From Bacillota bacterium (GTDB taxonomy: Bacteria > Bacillota > Clostridia > Christensenellales > Aristaeellaceae): a stretch of DNA of 22,602 nt. The translations under genes and the position numbers were made by a program. Positions 1 to 7,736 of the stretch are shown one piece after another. The stretch spans positions 1-22,602 of the forward strand of contig JAEVYX010000108.1 of the NCBI GenBank assembly GCA_023392515.1, written 5' to 3'. The notes below the pieces were generated by a model that was given only the letters and a program-made list of their open reading frames with translations, was not told where the DNA came from and did not search any database. Position 1 is the first letter of the stretch, and each line of letters opens with the position of its first letter.

Positions 1-1304
1 CCCAGCACATCGGCCAGAATCTGGCACCAGAGCGGGCCTTTGGACGCGCCTCCCGCAAATACGATTTCGGAAGGCATGTGCCCGGTGGCCTCCCGGACAA
101 GCTCCATATGCCCTTTGGTGACCATGGCCGTGTTTTCCATAATGGCCCGGTAAAAGGTATAACGGTTAAACTTGTCGGGGTCCAGGTCAAAATTCCCGAA
201 GGTGGGGGCGGCGTGCTTCCAGGAGATGAAATTCATCACATCGGAAAAGGCGCACATCATGCCATGGCATCCGGCGGGGACCTTTTCGGCTTCCCTGTTC
301 ATTACCTGATAGGGATCAATGCCTTCGGAAAGGGCAATTTGCTTTTCCATTTGGCAGAAAGCGTCCCGATACCAGCGCATGGCCAGGCCAGGCTTGAAGG
401 CCAACGCCTCATACTGCCAGCTTCCCGGCGCCGCGTGGCAATTCACCCGCACCCGGCATCCAGGATCGGTAAGCCCGCTGTCCGTGTTGAATTCATACTG
501 CCAGAAGCTTCCGCCGAAAACGGCAGCCTGCCCCGGGTCTACCACGCCCACGCCTACGCAGCCCAATTGAGCGTCGCCGCCGCCGGTTACAACCGGAGTG
601 CCCGGCGCAAGCCCGGTATCTTCTGCACCCTTTTCGCTGACACCGGCTGTCACGCTGCCGCACTCCCTGACCGGGGGGAAGATGTCCGCCTTCAGCCCGC
701 AGCGCGCCGCGATGGAGCTGTCCCAGGTCCGCTTTTGCAGGTCGAACAGGCCTGTGGTGCAGCCGTTGCTGGGCTCCGTTTCCAATACCCCTGTCATTTT
801 GTAGATCAGCCAGTCATTGAACATGGACAATGCCGCGGTTTTTTCGTAAACTTGCGGCATTTTGTTTTTCACCCACAAAAGCCGGGGCAGGGCGCCCAAT
901 GCATACGTCTGGCCGGACACACGGTAGATTTCCTTTTCCAGGCCGGGATACCCCTCAATCAGCTGGCCCACTTCATCATTGCTGCGAGCATCCACGTTGG
1001 CGCAGGCCCAAATTTCCTGGCCGTCGCCGTCATACAGCACAATGCCCTCCCGCATGCAGGTGGTGCTGATAGCTGCCACCTTCTGGGGGTCGACCCCTGT
1101 TTGCTTGAATACTTCACGGATACAGCCGCAGGCTAATGCCCAGTTGTGCGACCAGTCAAAATCCATACTGCCGGGATACCGGGGATCTTCCCGGTGAAAC
1201 CATTCCTGCTGCGCGCAGCCCACCTGACGGCCCTCCAAATCAAACAGGACAGCCCGTACGCTTCCGGTGCCCGCATCCAGCGCCATGAGGTACTTTTCTT
1301 GCAT
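1..1304 (-). CDS. lsrK: Autoinducer-2 kinase LsrK (3' end beyond window)
   Basis: FGGY-family kinase that phosphorylates AI-2 (DPD) in the cytoplasm, trapping it and making the phospho-AI-2 inducer of LsrR. The reading frame is open from the ATG at 1304 to the window edge, giving about 434 residues; the family is about 530, so roughly the last 95 are missing. Seen in the translation: the N-terminal phosphate-binding motif DAGTGS (residues 10-15), the central GGGDAQ with the probable catalytic Asp at 244, and GGASKGPLW (418-426) of the C-terminal ATPase lobe. The start is supported by GGAGG five bases upstream. It lies 94 bp after lsrR on the same strand, so the two are probably one lsrRK transcript as in enterobacteria. 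The family is certain; AI-2 specificity rests on the surrounding complete lsr set. Confidence 0.95.
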   Translation of the reverse strand, partial: MQEKYLMALDAGTGSVRAVLFDLEGRQVGCAQQEWFHREDPRYPGSMDFDWSHNWALACGCIREVFKQTGVDPQKVAAISTTCMREGIVLYDGDGQEIWACANVDARSNDEVGQLIEGYPGLEKEIYRVSGQTYALGALPRLLWVKNKMPQVYEKTAALSMFNDWLIYKMTGVLETEPSNGCTTGLFDLQKRTWDSSIAARCGLKADIFPPVRECGSVTAGVSEKGAEDTGLAPGTPVVTGGGDAQLGCVGVGVVDPGQAAVFGGSFWQYEFNTDSGLTDPGCRVRVNCHAAPGSWQYEALAFKPGLAMRWYRDAFCQMEKQIALSEGIDPYQVMNREAEKVPAGCHGMMCAFSDVMNFISWKHAAPTFGNFDLDPDKFNRYTFYRAIMENTAMVTKGHMELVREATGHMPSEIVFAGGASKGPLWCQILADVL

Positions 1305-1398
1305 GGTATCCTCCAATCTCCCTATTACAAGGGGCGGTTATTCAGAAGAAGGTTTGAATCGAGGCATTCCGGCCCCGGAGAAATATCTGCCGCATCTT

Positions 1399-2310
1399 TT
1401 AACTTTGCATAAGTATGGCTGCGGTGGGTTCATCGGTGATAAACACATCCAGGTACTGGCCCCGAAGCACGGCCCGGATCGCGTCGATCTTGGCTTCACC
1501 CGCAGCAACGCCGATGACGTTTTGCAGTTCCTTCAATGTATTTAATGAGGTGCTGATCAGCCGGTCTTCCACGGGGCTTTCGATCAGCGCGCCGTCCTTG
1601 TCCACAAAATGGCTTAAAATATCCCCGGCAGCGCCCTTCATGGACAGATACAAAAAATCATTCTTGCTTAAAATGCCCGACCTGATAATGGTGGCCGACT
1701 CGTGCATCGACCCGATGCCGACTACCGATATGGAGGACAGCCGCACCATCCGGGTAATTTCCTGCACCTGGGCCTCCTGGCGCATGGCGTCGGCCATTTC
1801 CCTGGAACTGGCAAGCAGAGGCGCAGGCATCAGGTACAATTTTGCGTTGAATACATTGGAACGGGTATCAGGCAGGTAGTAATTCACCCCGCCGGTCAGC
1901 GATACGCAGGAGATGGGCTGCTGGGCCATGGTGGCCAGGTTGTTCAAAACCCGGCTGGGAGTATCCCCGTAACCGATGTTGATAAAGCTGTTGTCGTTCA
2001 GCCGGTCGCTTACATAAAGTGCGGCGGCCTTGGCGATGTTTTCATTGACTTCGGTCCGGCCAGGCATGGCGGGAACGACAAACACGTCTTTCAGTTTGTA
2101 CTTCTCCATCAGTTCCTTTTCCAATTGGATACGGTCCACCCCGTCCTGGCGGAGCTTGAACTGTATGATCCCTGTTTCCCGGGCCTTTTCCAGCAGTTTG
2201 ATCACCCGAAGGCGGCTGATGCCCATTACGTCGGATATGTGCTGCTGGGTCATGTTTTCAAAATAATAATACCAGGCGGTTTTAATCATCAGGGATTCTT
2301 CGTAGTTCAT
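1399..2310 (-). CDS. lsrR: Transcriptional repressor LsrR (SorC family)
   Basis: SorC/DeoR-type regulator expected to repress the lsr genes until it binds phospho-AI-2. The 303-residue length is slightly below the enterobacterial protein (about 317). The N-terminal helix-turn-helix covers about residues 10-50 (TQQHISDVMGISRLRVIKLL). The rest is the sugar-phosphate sensor domain, with NIGYGDT, SLTGGVNYY, IGSMHESATIIRSG and the C-terminal ITDEPTAAIL that closely follows enterobacterial LsrR. The start is the first ATG of the frame, with AGAGGG just upstream. It is divergent from lsrA across a 390 bp control region and has its own promoter at 2425-2453, so it probably also controls itself. Identity is strong from both sequence and context. 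Confidence 0.95.
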   Translation of the reverse strand: MNYEESLMIKTAWYYYFENMTQQHISDVMGISRLRVIKLLEKARETGIIQFKLRQDGVDRIQLEKELMEKYKLKDVFVVPAMPGRTEVNENIAKAAALYVSDRLNDNSFINIGYGDTPSRVLNNLATMAQQPISCVSLTGGVNYYLPDTRSNVFNAKLYLMPAPLLASSREMADAMRQEAQVQEITRMVRLSSISVVGIGSMHESATIIRSGILSKNDFLYLSMKGAAGDILSHFVDKDGALIESPVEDRLISTSLNTLKELQNVIGVAAGEAKIDAIRAVLRGQYLDVFITDEPTAAILMQS

Positions 2311-2424
2311 ATACCCTCTTTTCTTCGTGGCCGCCCATAAACAAGCTTTTGTCCCTCTTCGACAATTGGCTGACCAAGAATGATTACAAAAGTTAATAAC
2401 GGAATCATATGTTGTTTTGAAATT

Positions 2425-2453
2425 AGTATAGCATCAATAAAAATAGATGTCAA
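2425..2453 (-). promoter_or_regulatory. lsrR promoter
   Basis: On the minus strand a perfect -35 TTGACA (2453-2448) is followed after 17 bp by TATACT (2430-2425). Transcription would start near 2418 and leave a leader of about 110 nt before the lsrR ATG. A sigma-70/sigmaA-type promoter read directly from the sequence. Confidence 0.8.
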
Positions 2454-2471
2454 TCGGGAATTGGACGGCCT

Positions 2472-2490
2472 TATGAAAAAATGTTTCATA
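2472..2490. promoter_or_regulatory. 19 bp palindrome, candidate regulator site
   Basis: TATGAAA and TTTCATA are perfect 7 bp arms around a 5 bp spacer. The centre is about 63 bp upstream of the predicted lsrR start, just outside its -35 box, a position typical of activator sites. A further TATGAAAC lies at 2568-2575. Which protein binds is unknown; LsrR or a CRP-like activator are possibilities. Confidence 0.5.
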
Positions 2491-2609
2491 TCCCTGTCTC
2501 TGCGTAGATTACTGGCAATTACAAACAAAAAGAACTCTGCAACAATAGCAAAAGAGAGTACAAAAAATATGAAACTGAATAAAAGTTATAGAAATTTTAG
2601 CTGGGAGAG

Positions 2610-2638
2610 TTGACAGAAGCGTACAAATGTCGTATGAT
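2610..2638 (+). promoter_or_regulatory. lsrACDB promoter
   Basis: Perfect -35 TTGACA (2610-2615), 17 bp spacer, -10 TATGAT (2633-2638). Transcription would start near 2645, 56 bases before the lsrA ATG. One arm of the 2622-2677 inverted repeat lies inside the spacer. Confidence 0.85.
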
Positions 2639-2677
2639 GATGTCAACATCCAAATATTCGTTCAAGAAACATTTGTA
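2622..2677. promoter_or_regulatory. Spaced inverted repeat over the lsrA promoter, candidate LsrR operator
   Basis: TACAAATGT at 2622-2630 lies between the -35 and -10 boxes of the lsrA promoter, and its exact reverse complement ACATTTGTA lies at 2669-2677 in the leader. The arms are 47 bp apart centre to centre. The first arm precedes the predicted transcription start, so the pair would act at DNA level rather than as an RNA hairpin. Assignment to LsrR is inference from position. Confidence 0.5.
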
Positions 2678-2700
2678 TAATTAACCATGGAGGGTGCGCA

Positions 2701-4227
2701 ATGGGGAAAGAACAGACAATTACTCCAGGGGATCATATGATATCCGTGCGCAACATCCGCAAGGCATTTGGGATGAATGTGGTGCTCAAGGGCGTAGATC
2801 TCAAGGTGCGTTCGGGTGAAGTGGTGGCCCTGATCGGCGGCAACGGTGCGGGGAAAAGCACCCTGGTGAAGATCATCATGGGCATCTATCAGCCCGACGA
2901 GGGGGAAATCTCCATTGCCGGGCAAACCGTGAAGCTGAACCGGCCTTCCGCCGCGCTGAACCACGGCATCTATCTGGTGCCCCAGGAGCCCATGCTCTTT
3001 CCCAACATGACTGTTGAAGAAAATGTGCTGATGGGCTTCAGCGAGAAGAAGAAGGACCTGCATCGCAGGCTGCTTGAGCTTATCAAGCATCTGGGCTGGA
3101 AATTGGACCTCAGCCGCCGGGCAGACAGCCTGTCCATTGCCGAGCAGCAGTTGGTTGAAATTTTGCGGGGCCTGATGCGTAACGTCCGCATCCTCATCCT
3201 GGACGAACCCACCAGCTCCCTTACCTTTAATGAAGTGAAGTCGCTCTTTCAGATCGTTGAGGACCTGAAAAAGAAAGGGATTTCCCTCATTTACATCACC
3301 CACCGGCTGACCGAGGTTTTCGAAATCGCCACCCACGTGGCAATCATGCGGGACGGTGTCATCACACTATCCGGCCCGGTCGGGGAGTTCACCCGTGAAA
3401 TGCTGGTAAAAGGCCTTCTGCCCCCGGATACCAAGGAGCGGGAGTGCGAAAACGGCGTATGTAAGGTGCTGGATTACAAAAAACTCAAACCCGTATTAAA
3501 GGTAGATTCCCTTACGGGCTATGGCTTCCGCAATGTGAGCTTTGAGGTTTATCCCGGCGAAATCCTGGGCTTGGCAGGGGTTGTGGGCGCGGGGCGGACG
3601 GAGCTTGCCACCACCATCTTCGGCAAGGATGTGGTCAAGGGCGGCAAGATATTCCTGGACGGTGAGGATATCACCGGCATGTCCACCGGGGAGGTCATGG
3701 AAAAAGGCCTCAACTATGTGCCGGAGGATAGGTTCCTCAACGGCATTTTCCGCATCAGCGACGTGGCCGCCAACACCTCTGCCGCCAACCTGGACAGGAT
3801 GAGCAAATTCCTGCTCAACTTCAAAGCGGAGCGCAGCCTCACCGAGGAGTATGTAAAATCCTTCCGCACAAAGGTAACGGGCCACGACCAGACGATGGGC
3901 TCCCTGAGCGGCGGCAACCAGCAAAAGGTGATTATCGCAAGGGCGCTTTCCACAAAGCCCAAGCTCCTCATTCTGGATGAGCCCACCCGGGGAATTGACG
4001 CCGCGGCCCGGGGAGACGTTTACGCCATCATTCAAAAGCTGAAGGAGCAGGGTTTGGCAATCCTGATGATCTCCTCCGACATGGAGGAAATCGTGGAGCT
4101 AAGCGACCGGGCCATTACCATGTACCTGGGCAGAATCAACTGCTCGTTCTCCAAGGAAGAAATCAACCAGGATAACCTGATGGCAGCCGCCTTCGGGGTA
4201 GAGGCTGGAGGTGCGCGTCTTGCTTAA
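2701..4227 (+). CDS. lsrA: AI-2 ABC transporter ATP-binding protein LsrA
   Basis: Cytoplasmic ATPase that powers AI-2 import through LsrC/LsrD. At 508 residues it is the usual tandem sugar-type ATPase. The first domain has Walker A GGNGAGKST (46-54), a variant signature LSIAEQQ (144-150) and Walker B ILILDEPT (164-171). The second domain has a degenerate Walker A, GAGRTE (296-301), without the usual lysine, but a full signature LSGGNQQ (402-408) and Walker B LLILDEPTRGID (422-433). This asymmetry is normal for the ribose/AI-2 class. GGAGGG six bases before the ATG fixes the start. It is the first gene of the rightward operon, with a strong promoter at 2610-2638, and overlaps lsrC. The substrate is inferred from the neighbouring LsrB, LsrK and LsrF. 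Confidence 0.95.
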   Translation: MGKEQTITPGDHMISVRNIRKAFGMNVVLKGVDLKVRSGEVVALIGGNGAGKSTLVKIIMGIYQPDEGEISIAGQTVKLNRPSAALNHGIYLVPQEPMLFPNMTVEENVLMGFSEKKKDLHRRLLELIKHLGWKLDLSRRADSLSIAEQQLVEILRGLMRNVRILILDEPTSSLTFNEVKSLFQIVEDLKKKGISLIYITHRLTEVFEIATHVAIMRDGVITLSGPVGEFTREMLVKGLLPPDTKERECENGVCKVLDYKKLKPVLKVDSLTGYGFRNVSFEVYPGEILGLAGVVGAGRTELATTIFGKDVVKGGKIFLDGEDITGMSTGEVMEKGLNYVPEDRFLNGIFRISDVAANTSAANLDRMSKFLLNFKAERSLTEEYVKSFRTKVTGHDQTMGSLSGGNQQKVIIARALSTKPKLLILDEPTRGIDAAARGDVYAIIQKLKEQGLAILMISSDMEEIVELSDRAITMYLGRINCSFSKEEINQDNLMAAAFGVEAGGARLA

Positions 4228-5224
4228 AAGGCTGCTAAAATTCCGGGAACTGACGGCTATCCTTTTCCTCGTCTTTCTGTTCCTTGGCGTGGGCGCGGTA
4301 AACCCGAACTTCCTGTCGGTCAAGAATATCATGCTGTCCCTGAACGGCGGCGTTGTGTATACCGTCATGGCGATCGGCATCGCCCTTGTCATTATCACCG
4401 GGGAGATTGACGTATCCGTAGGTGCAACGCTGGGAATCACCTCCGCAGTGTTCGCCACCATGATCAGGGACGGATCGCCCTGGGGCGTGGCAGTCCTCGC
4501 GGCACTGGGCATCGGGGTTGTCATCGGGCTGGTCAACGGCTTTGGGGTGACGGTGCTTCACATTCCTTCTATAATAATGACCCTGGGCATCAACGGGATT
4601 GTTCGCGGCATGGTCTATGTGTTTACAGACGGCAAATGGGTAGAAAACCTTCCCGCGAATTTCAAGGCGCTGGCGCAGCTCAGCCTGGGGGAAATCACCT
4701 ACTTCTATCTGGGTGCCCTCGTACTCATGATCGTTGTCCATGTCATGCTCACCCAAACAAGGCGCGGCCGGTATCTGGCGGCTGTGGGCGACAATGTAGG
4801 CGGCGCGACGCTATTGGGCATTCCGGTCACGGCAACCAAGATGGTCAGCTTCGTTGCTTGCGCGGTGACGGCATCAATTGGCGGCATCCTGTATGTGAGC
4901 CGTGTAGGCTTTGTAACGCCCATTGCCGGCAACGGCTATGAAATGAAAATCATCGCGGCCTGCGTGCTGGGCGGCATCAGCCTCACCGGAGGCGTGGGAA
5001 CAGTGATCGGGGCGGCGGTAGGCGCGGCCATCATGGCCTCCATCAGCCGGGTGCTGGTGTTCCTGGGCTTCTCCTCCGATTACGACAACACCATCACCGG
5101 TATTCTCCTGATTACCATCGTTGTGGCGGATGCGCTCTTGCAGCGGCGCGCCAAGGAAAAGGCACGCCGGGAACGCCTGTCAGCCCGGACCGCCCACATG
5201 GATCATACGGCGGGGGAGGCGTGA
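4220..5224 (+). CDS. lsrC: AI-2 ABC transporter permease LsrC
   Basis: Inner-membrane permease subunit of the AI-2 importer, largely hydrophobic with about 8-10 membrane segments. It matches enterobacterial LsrC in the IDVSVG stretch, in GKWVENLPANFKAL (compare GKWIEGLPAELKQL) and in the cytoplasmic loop AACVLGGISLTGGVG that contacts the ATPase. Two starts are possible. GTG at 4211 overlaps the ribosome site itself, whereas TTG at 4220 lies six bases after a near-perfect GGAGGTG (4207-4213), so TTG is preferred; the protein is then 334 residues. The start overlaps the end of lsrA by 8 bp, implying translational coupling. lsrD begins 4 bp after its stop. Confidence 0.93.
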   Translation: MLKRLLKFRELTAILFLVFLFLGVGAVNPNFLSVKNIMLSLNGGVVYTVMAIGIALVIITGEIDVSVGATLGITSAVFATMIRDGSPWGVAVLAALGIGVVIGLVNGFGVTVLHIPSIIMTLGINGIVRGMVYVFTDGKWVENLPANFKALAQLSLGEITYFYLGALVLMIVVHVMLTQTRRGRYLAAVGDNVGGATLLGIPVTATKMVSFVACAVTASIGGILYVSRVGFVTPIAGNGYEMKIIAACVLGGISLTGGVGTVIGAAVGAAIMASISRVLVFLGFSSDYDNTITGILLITIVVADALLQRRAKEKARRERLSARTAHMDHTAGEA

Positions 5225-5228
5225 GAAG

Positions 5229-6248
5229 ATGAACAAGCTTAGAAAAATGCTCCTTCGGTGGGAAAGCATCCTGCTCATCCTCCTGGCGGTTGAAGTTCTG
5301 GTGTTTGGAAGCCTCAATTCCAAATTCCTGATGCCAAGGGTTCTTCTCGGCAGTATCAACGACTTTATGTCCATCTGCATCATCTCCCTGTTTGTGACCT
5401 TTGTGCTGATTACCGGCGGTATGGACATTCAGGCAGGCTCCATTGTCGGCCTCACCTCCATCTCCATCGGCATTCTGTGGAAGGACATGGGCATGAGCAT
5501 CTGGATGGCCAGCGCACTTGGCCTGGTTATCGGCGCACTGTGCGGCACCCTCAGCGGATTCTTTGTAGCCTATACGGGCGTTCAGCCCATGGTGGTAACA
5601 CTGGGCGGTTCCTTCCTCTATTCCGGCCTTGCCTTGGCGGTGACAAACCTGTCCACCACCGAGTCTTATAAAGGCATCAGCGGCTTTCCCGAAGCGTTTA
5701 CCAAAATGGCCAAGGGGCGTATCTTCGGCATCGTGCCCTACCAGCTGCTGATCTTCCTGGCGCTGATCGTCATTGCCTACATCCTGCTCCACCGTACCAA
5801 GTATGGGCGAAAGGTGTTCCTGTGCGGGGTAAACCGCAATGCCGCAGAATTCTGCAGCATCAAAACGAAGCGTATCGTCATGAGCACCTACATGCTCTCC
5901 GGCATGAGCGCTTCTCTGGCAGGCATCCTGCTCACTGCCTATCTTGGCACAGCCAAGGCTGACCTGGGCAAGGAGCTGACGCTGCCCGTCATCACCGCAG
6001 TCGTTCTGGGCGGCACCTCAAACCTCGGGGGCAGCGGCGGCGTCATCGGTACGGCACTGGCGGCCCTGTGCATCGGCATCCTCCGCTTCGGCCTTTCCAT
6101 GGCGGGTGTCAGCACCCAGTACCTGGATATCCCGGTGGGCCTGCTGCTGGTTGTGGCGGTAGCGGTCCGGTTCGCAATGCAGAATACAAAAGTTCACACG
6201 TTCTTCAATCACCTGGTAAACCCCAAACCCACCGCTGCCCGCCAGTAA
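5229..6248 (+). CDS. lsrD: AI-2 ABC transporter permease LsrD
   Basis: Second permease subunit, 339 residues, predicted to pair with LsrC. It is hydrophobic throughout, with the family stretches VLITGGMDIQAGSIVGLTS near the N-terminus and PVITAVVLGGTSNLGGSGG in the ATPase-contact loop. The frame is open further upstream to 5121, but the ATG at 5229 directly follows the lsrC stop, has GGGAGG nine bases upstream and gives the expected short cytoplasmic N-terminus (MNKLRKMLLRWES). Enterobacterial LsrD is about 330 residues. A 79 bp gap with a stable hairpin separates it from lsrB. Confidence 0.93.
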   Translation: MNKLRKMLLRWESILLILLAVEVLVFGSLNSKFLMPRVLLGSINDFMSICIISLFVTFVLITGGMDIQAGSIVGLTSISIGILWKDMGMSIWMASALGLVIGALCGTLSGFFVAYTGVQPMVVTLGGSFLYSGLALAVTNLSTTESYKGISGFPEAFTKMAKGRIFGIVPYQLLIFLALIVIAYILLHRTKYGRKVFLCGVNRNAAEFCSIKTKRIVMSTYMLSGMSASLAGILLTAYLGTAKADLGKELTLPVITAVVLGGTSNLGGSGGVIGTALAALCIGILRFGLSMAGVSTQYLDIPVGLLLVVAVAVRFAMQNTKVHTFFNHLVNPKPTAARQ

Positions 6249-6268
6249 GGCGATCCAACCCTGTTGTT

Positions 6269-6297
6269 ATCGCGCAGACGCAGGGGCTGTGCGATAA
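6269..6297 (+). other. Stable hairpin between lsrD and lsrB
   Basis: TATCGCGCAG (6269-6278) pairs with CTGTGCGATA (6288-6297) over 10 bp with one G-U wobble and a 9-base loop. No T-run follows, so it is not a classic terminator. It ends 14 bases before the lsrB ribosome site and could protect or help process a separate lsrB message. Confidence 0.6.
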
Positions 6298-6327
6298 ATA
6301 TAGTAATGATTAAGGAGGAATTGGTTT

Positions 6328-7389
6328 ATGAAACGGAACTTCTCCAAATTTCTTGCGGTATTGATGCTGATCTCTCTGTGCATGGGAATGACCGCTGCTT
6401 ACGCTGCAGACATCACCGTTGTATTCGTCCCCAAGCTCACCGGTAACGCCTTCTTCGAGAGTGCCAATGTGGGCGCTCAGGAATATGCAGCCAAAAACGG
6501 CTTCACCGTCAAGTATGACGGCAGCCCCGAAGCTGCTGTTGCCAACCAGGTAACTGTTATCAACAACGCCATCCAGCAGGGTGCTGACGCTGTGTGCGTC
6601 TCCTCTTTGGATGCTACTGGCCTGGACGCCGTCATGAAGGAAGCCAAAGAAGCCGGCCTGGCCGTTGTGACTTGGGACTCCGACGTTTCCGGCGATGCCC
6701 GTACCGTGATGGTTTCCCAGGGCACCCCTGACATCCTGGGCGAAATGCTGGTTCAAATGCTGGTGGATTCTTTGAAGAACCGCGGCAAGGATCCCGCTAA
6801 GGATGCTATCAAATATGCCTGGCACTATTCTCAGGCTACCGTAGCCGACCAGAACTCCTGGCAGGTTGCCGGCGAAGCTTACATCAAAGCTACCTATCCC
6901 AACTGGGTCAATGTTGCTCCCGACAACTATTATAGCGAGCAGGATGCTGAAAAAGCCATCTCCATCGGCGAATCCATCTTGACCGCCCATCCCGACATCG
7001 ACGGCATCATCTGCAACGACTCCACCGCTCTGCCCGGACAGGCGCAGGCCGCTCAGAACCTGGGTCTGGACAAGACCAAGGTTTCCATCACCGGCTTTGC
7101 CGCTCCCAACTCCATGAAAGACTATTGCCGCGCCAACATCATCGATCGCTGGGGCCTGTGGGATTGCAAAGTCCAGGGCGCTCTGGGCTGCTACTTGGCC
7201 TACTACCTGGCCAGCGGCAACGAAATCAAAGTTGGCGACAAGATCGATGTGCCTGAAATCGGCACCGTGGAAGTAATGCCCAACACCGTGCTGGATGCCA
7301 ATGCTTACACCGCGGAAGATTCCGGCGTTGTGCTCCTGCCCGAGCGCGTTGTGTTCACCGCCGAGAACATGGACAACTACGACTTCTAA
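6328..7389 (+). CDS. lsrB: AI-2 binding protein LsrB
   Basis: Extracytoplasmic receptor that delivers AI-2 to LsrACD, 353 residues. A signal peptide covers residues 1-26 with a signal peptidase I-type site at AYA/ADIT. C18 does not sit in a good lipobox, which is unusual for a Gram-positive binding protein. The C-terminus (GTVEVMPNT, GVVLLPERV, ending YDF) closely follows enterobacterial LsrB. Of the six classical AI-2 contacts, Lys36, Asp117, Asp174 and Gln175 are kept. The classical Pro and Ala of the hinge-side loop are Asn230 and Ser232 in CNDST. AAGGAGG nine bases upstream is a strong ribosome site. Alanine and valine codons are biased to GCT and GTT, unlike the neighbours, suggesting high expression. 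Identity is strong; the binding-site change is discussed in findings. Confidence 0.95.
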   Translation: MKRNFSKFLAVLMLISLCMGMTAAYAADITVVFVPKLTGNAFFESANVGAQEYAAKNGFTVKYDGSPEAAVANQVTVINNAIQQGADAVCVSSLDATGLDAVMKEAKEAGLAVVTWDSDVSGDARTVMVSQGTPDILGEMLVQMLVDSLKNRGKDPAKDAIKYAWHYSQATVADQNSWQVAGEAYIKATYPNWVNVAPDNYYSEQDAEKAISIGESILTAHPDIDGIICNDSTALPGQAQAAQNLGLDKTKVSITGFAAPNSMKDYCRANIIDRWGLWDCKVQGALGCYLAYYLASGNEIKVGDKIDVPEIGTVEVMPNTVLDANAYTAEDSGVVLLPERVVFTAENMDNYDF

Positions 7390-7404
7390 TCCTGTATACA
7401 AAAA

Positions 7405-7437
7405 GGTATGGCTGCGACCCTGCATCGCAGCCATACC
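7405..7437 (+). other. Strong hairpin after lsrB
   Basis: GGTATGGCTGCGA (7405-7417) and its exact complement TCGCAGCCATACC (7425-7437) form a 13 bp perfect stem with a 7-base loop, beginning 15 bases after the lsrB stop. There is no T-run, so it is more likely a 3' stability element or part of a double terminator with the hairpin at 7469-7494. Confidence 0.7.
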
Positions 7438-7468
7438 AGGTTAACTCGGATGCCTCTTCCAAGGGAGC

Positions 7469-7494
7469 AACGAGGGGGCTTTTGCCCCCTCGTT
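7469..7494 (+). terminator. Terminator-like hairpin after lsrB
   Basis: AACGAGGGGGC (7469-7479) pairs perfectly with GCCCCCTCGTT (7484-7494) around a TTTT loop. Only a short T-rich tail (TTGT) follows, so termination may be partial, letting some transcription reach lsrF. Confidence 0.6.
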
Positions 7495-7736
7495 TGTAAA
7501 TCCCCAACCCGCAAACAGCGCTGTGACGTTAATAGACTTTACACAATTCCATCCCCCGCACAATTTCCCGGAAGCAAAGCACAGGCTTTGCAGGATAACC
7601 CTACAGCTTCGGCCAGATTTACTTATTTGGCCGGGGCATCCAATAAAGCTGATGCCAAGAGATGTGTCTGCTGCCCTGCGTTGCAGGCATACTCCTGTGT
7701 ATAAATACACCGTACGCATAAGGAGGAACTCACGTT
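7495..7736 (+). promoter_or_regulatory. Structured leader upstream of lsrF
   Basis: A 242 bp stretch with no supportable gene. It contains successive small hairpins: 7574-7591 (GCAAAGC/GCTTTGC), 7610-7633 (CGGCCA/TGGCCG), 7635-7656 (GGCATC/GATGCC), 7672-7689 (TGCCCTGC/GCAGGCA with one bulge) and 7697-7710 (GTGTA/TACAC). AAGGAGG at 7720-7726 is the lsrF ribosome site. No convincing -35/-10 pair and no known riboswitch class was recognised. Confidence 0.4.

Larger units (their letters stand above)
2311..2700. promoter_or_regulatory. Divergent lsrR-lsrA control region
   Basis: A 390 bp non-coding stretch, clearly richer in A+T than the genes on either side. It carries both divergent promoters, a 19 bp palindrome at 2472-2490, a widely spaced inverted repeat at 2622-2677, and five copies of TACAAA counting both strands (2385, 2520, 2559, 2622 forward; 2672-2677 reverse). 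Short reading frames in it have no family features and are not called. In characterised lsr systems LsrR acts in this interval; which motif it binds here is inference. Confidence 0.85.

Noticed and set aside
78..1136. Open frame of 352 codons on the + strand across lsrK
   Set aside because: It is antisense to lsrK, which carries all FGGY motifs. The + frame has no family features and no ribosome site fitting a gene; long antisense frames are expected with this codon use.
2610..2640. Catabolite-responsive element (cre) at the lsrA promoter
   Set aside because: The sequence around GAAGCGTAC fits the cre consensus poorly; several fixed positions are wrong.
6310..7434. Open frame of 374 codons on the - strand across lsrB
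   Set aside because: It is the mirror of the strongly biased lsrB codons; lsrB on the + strand is unmistakable.
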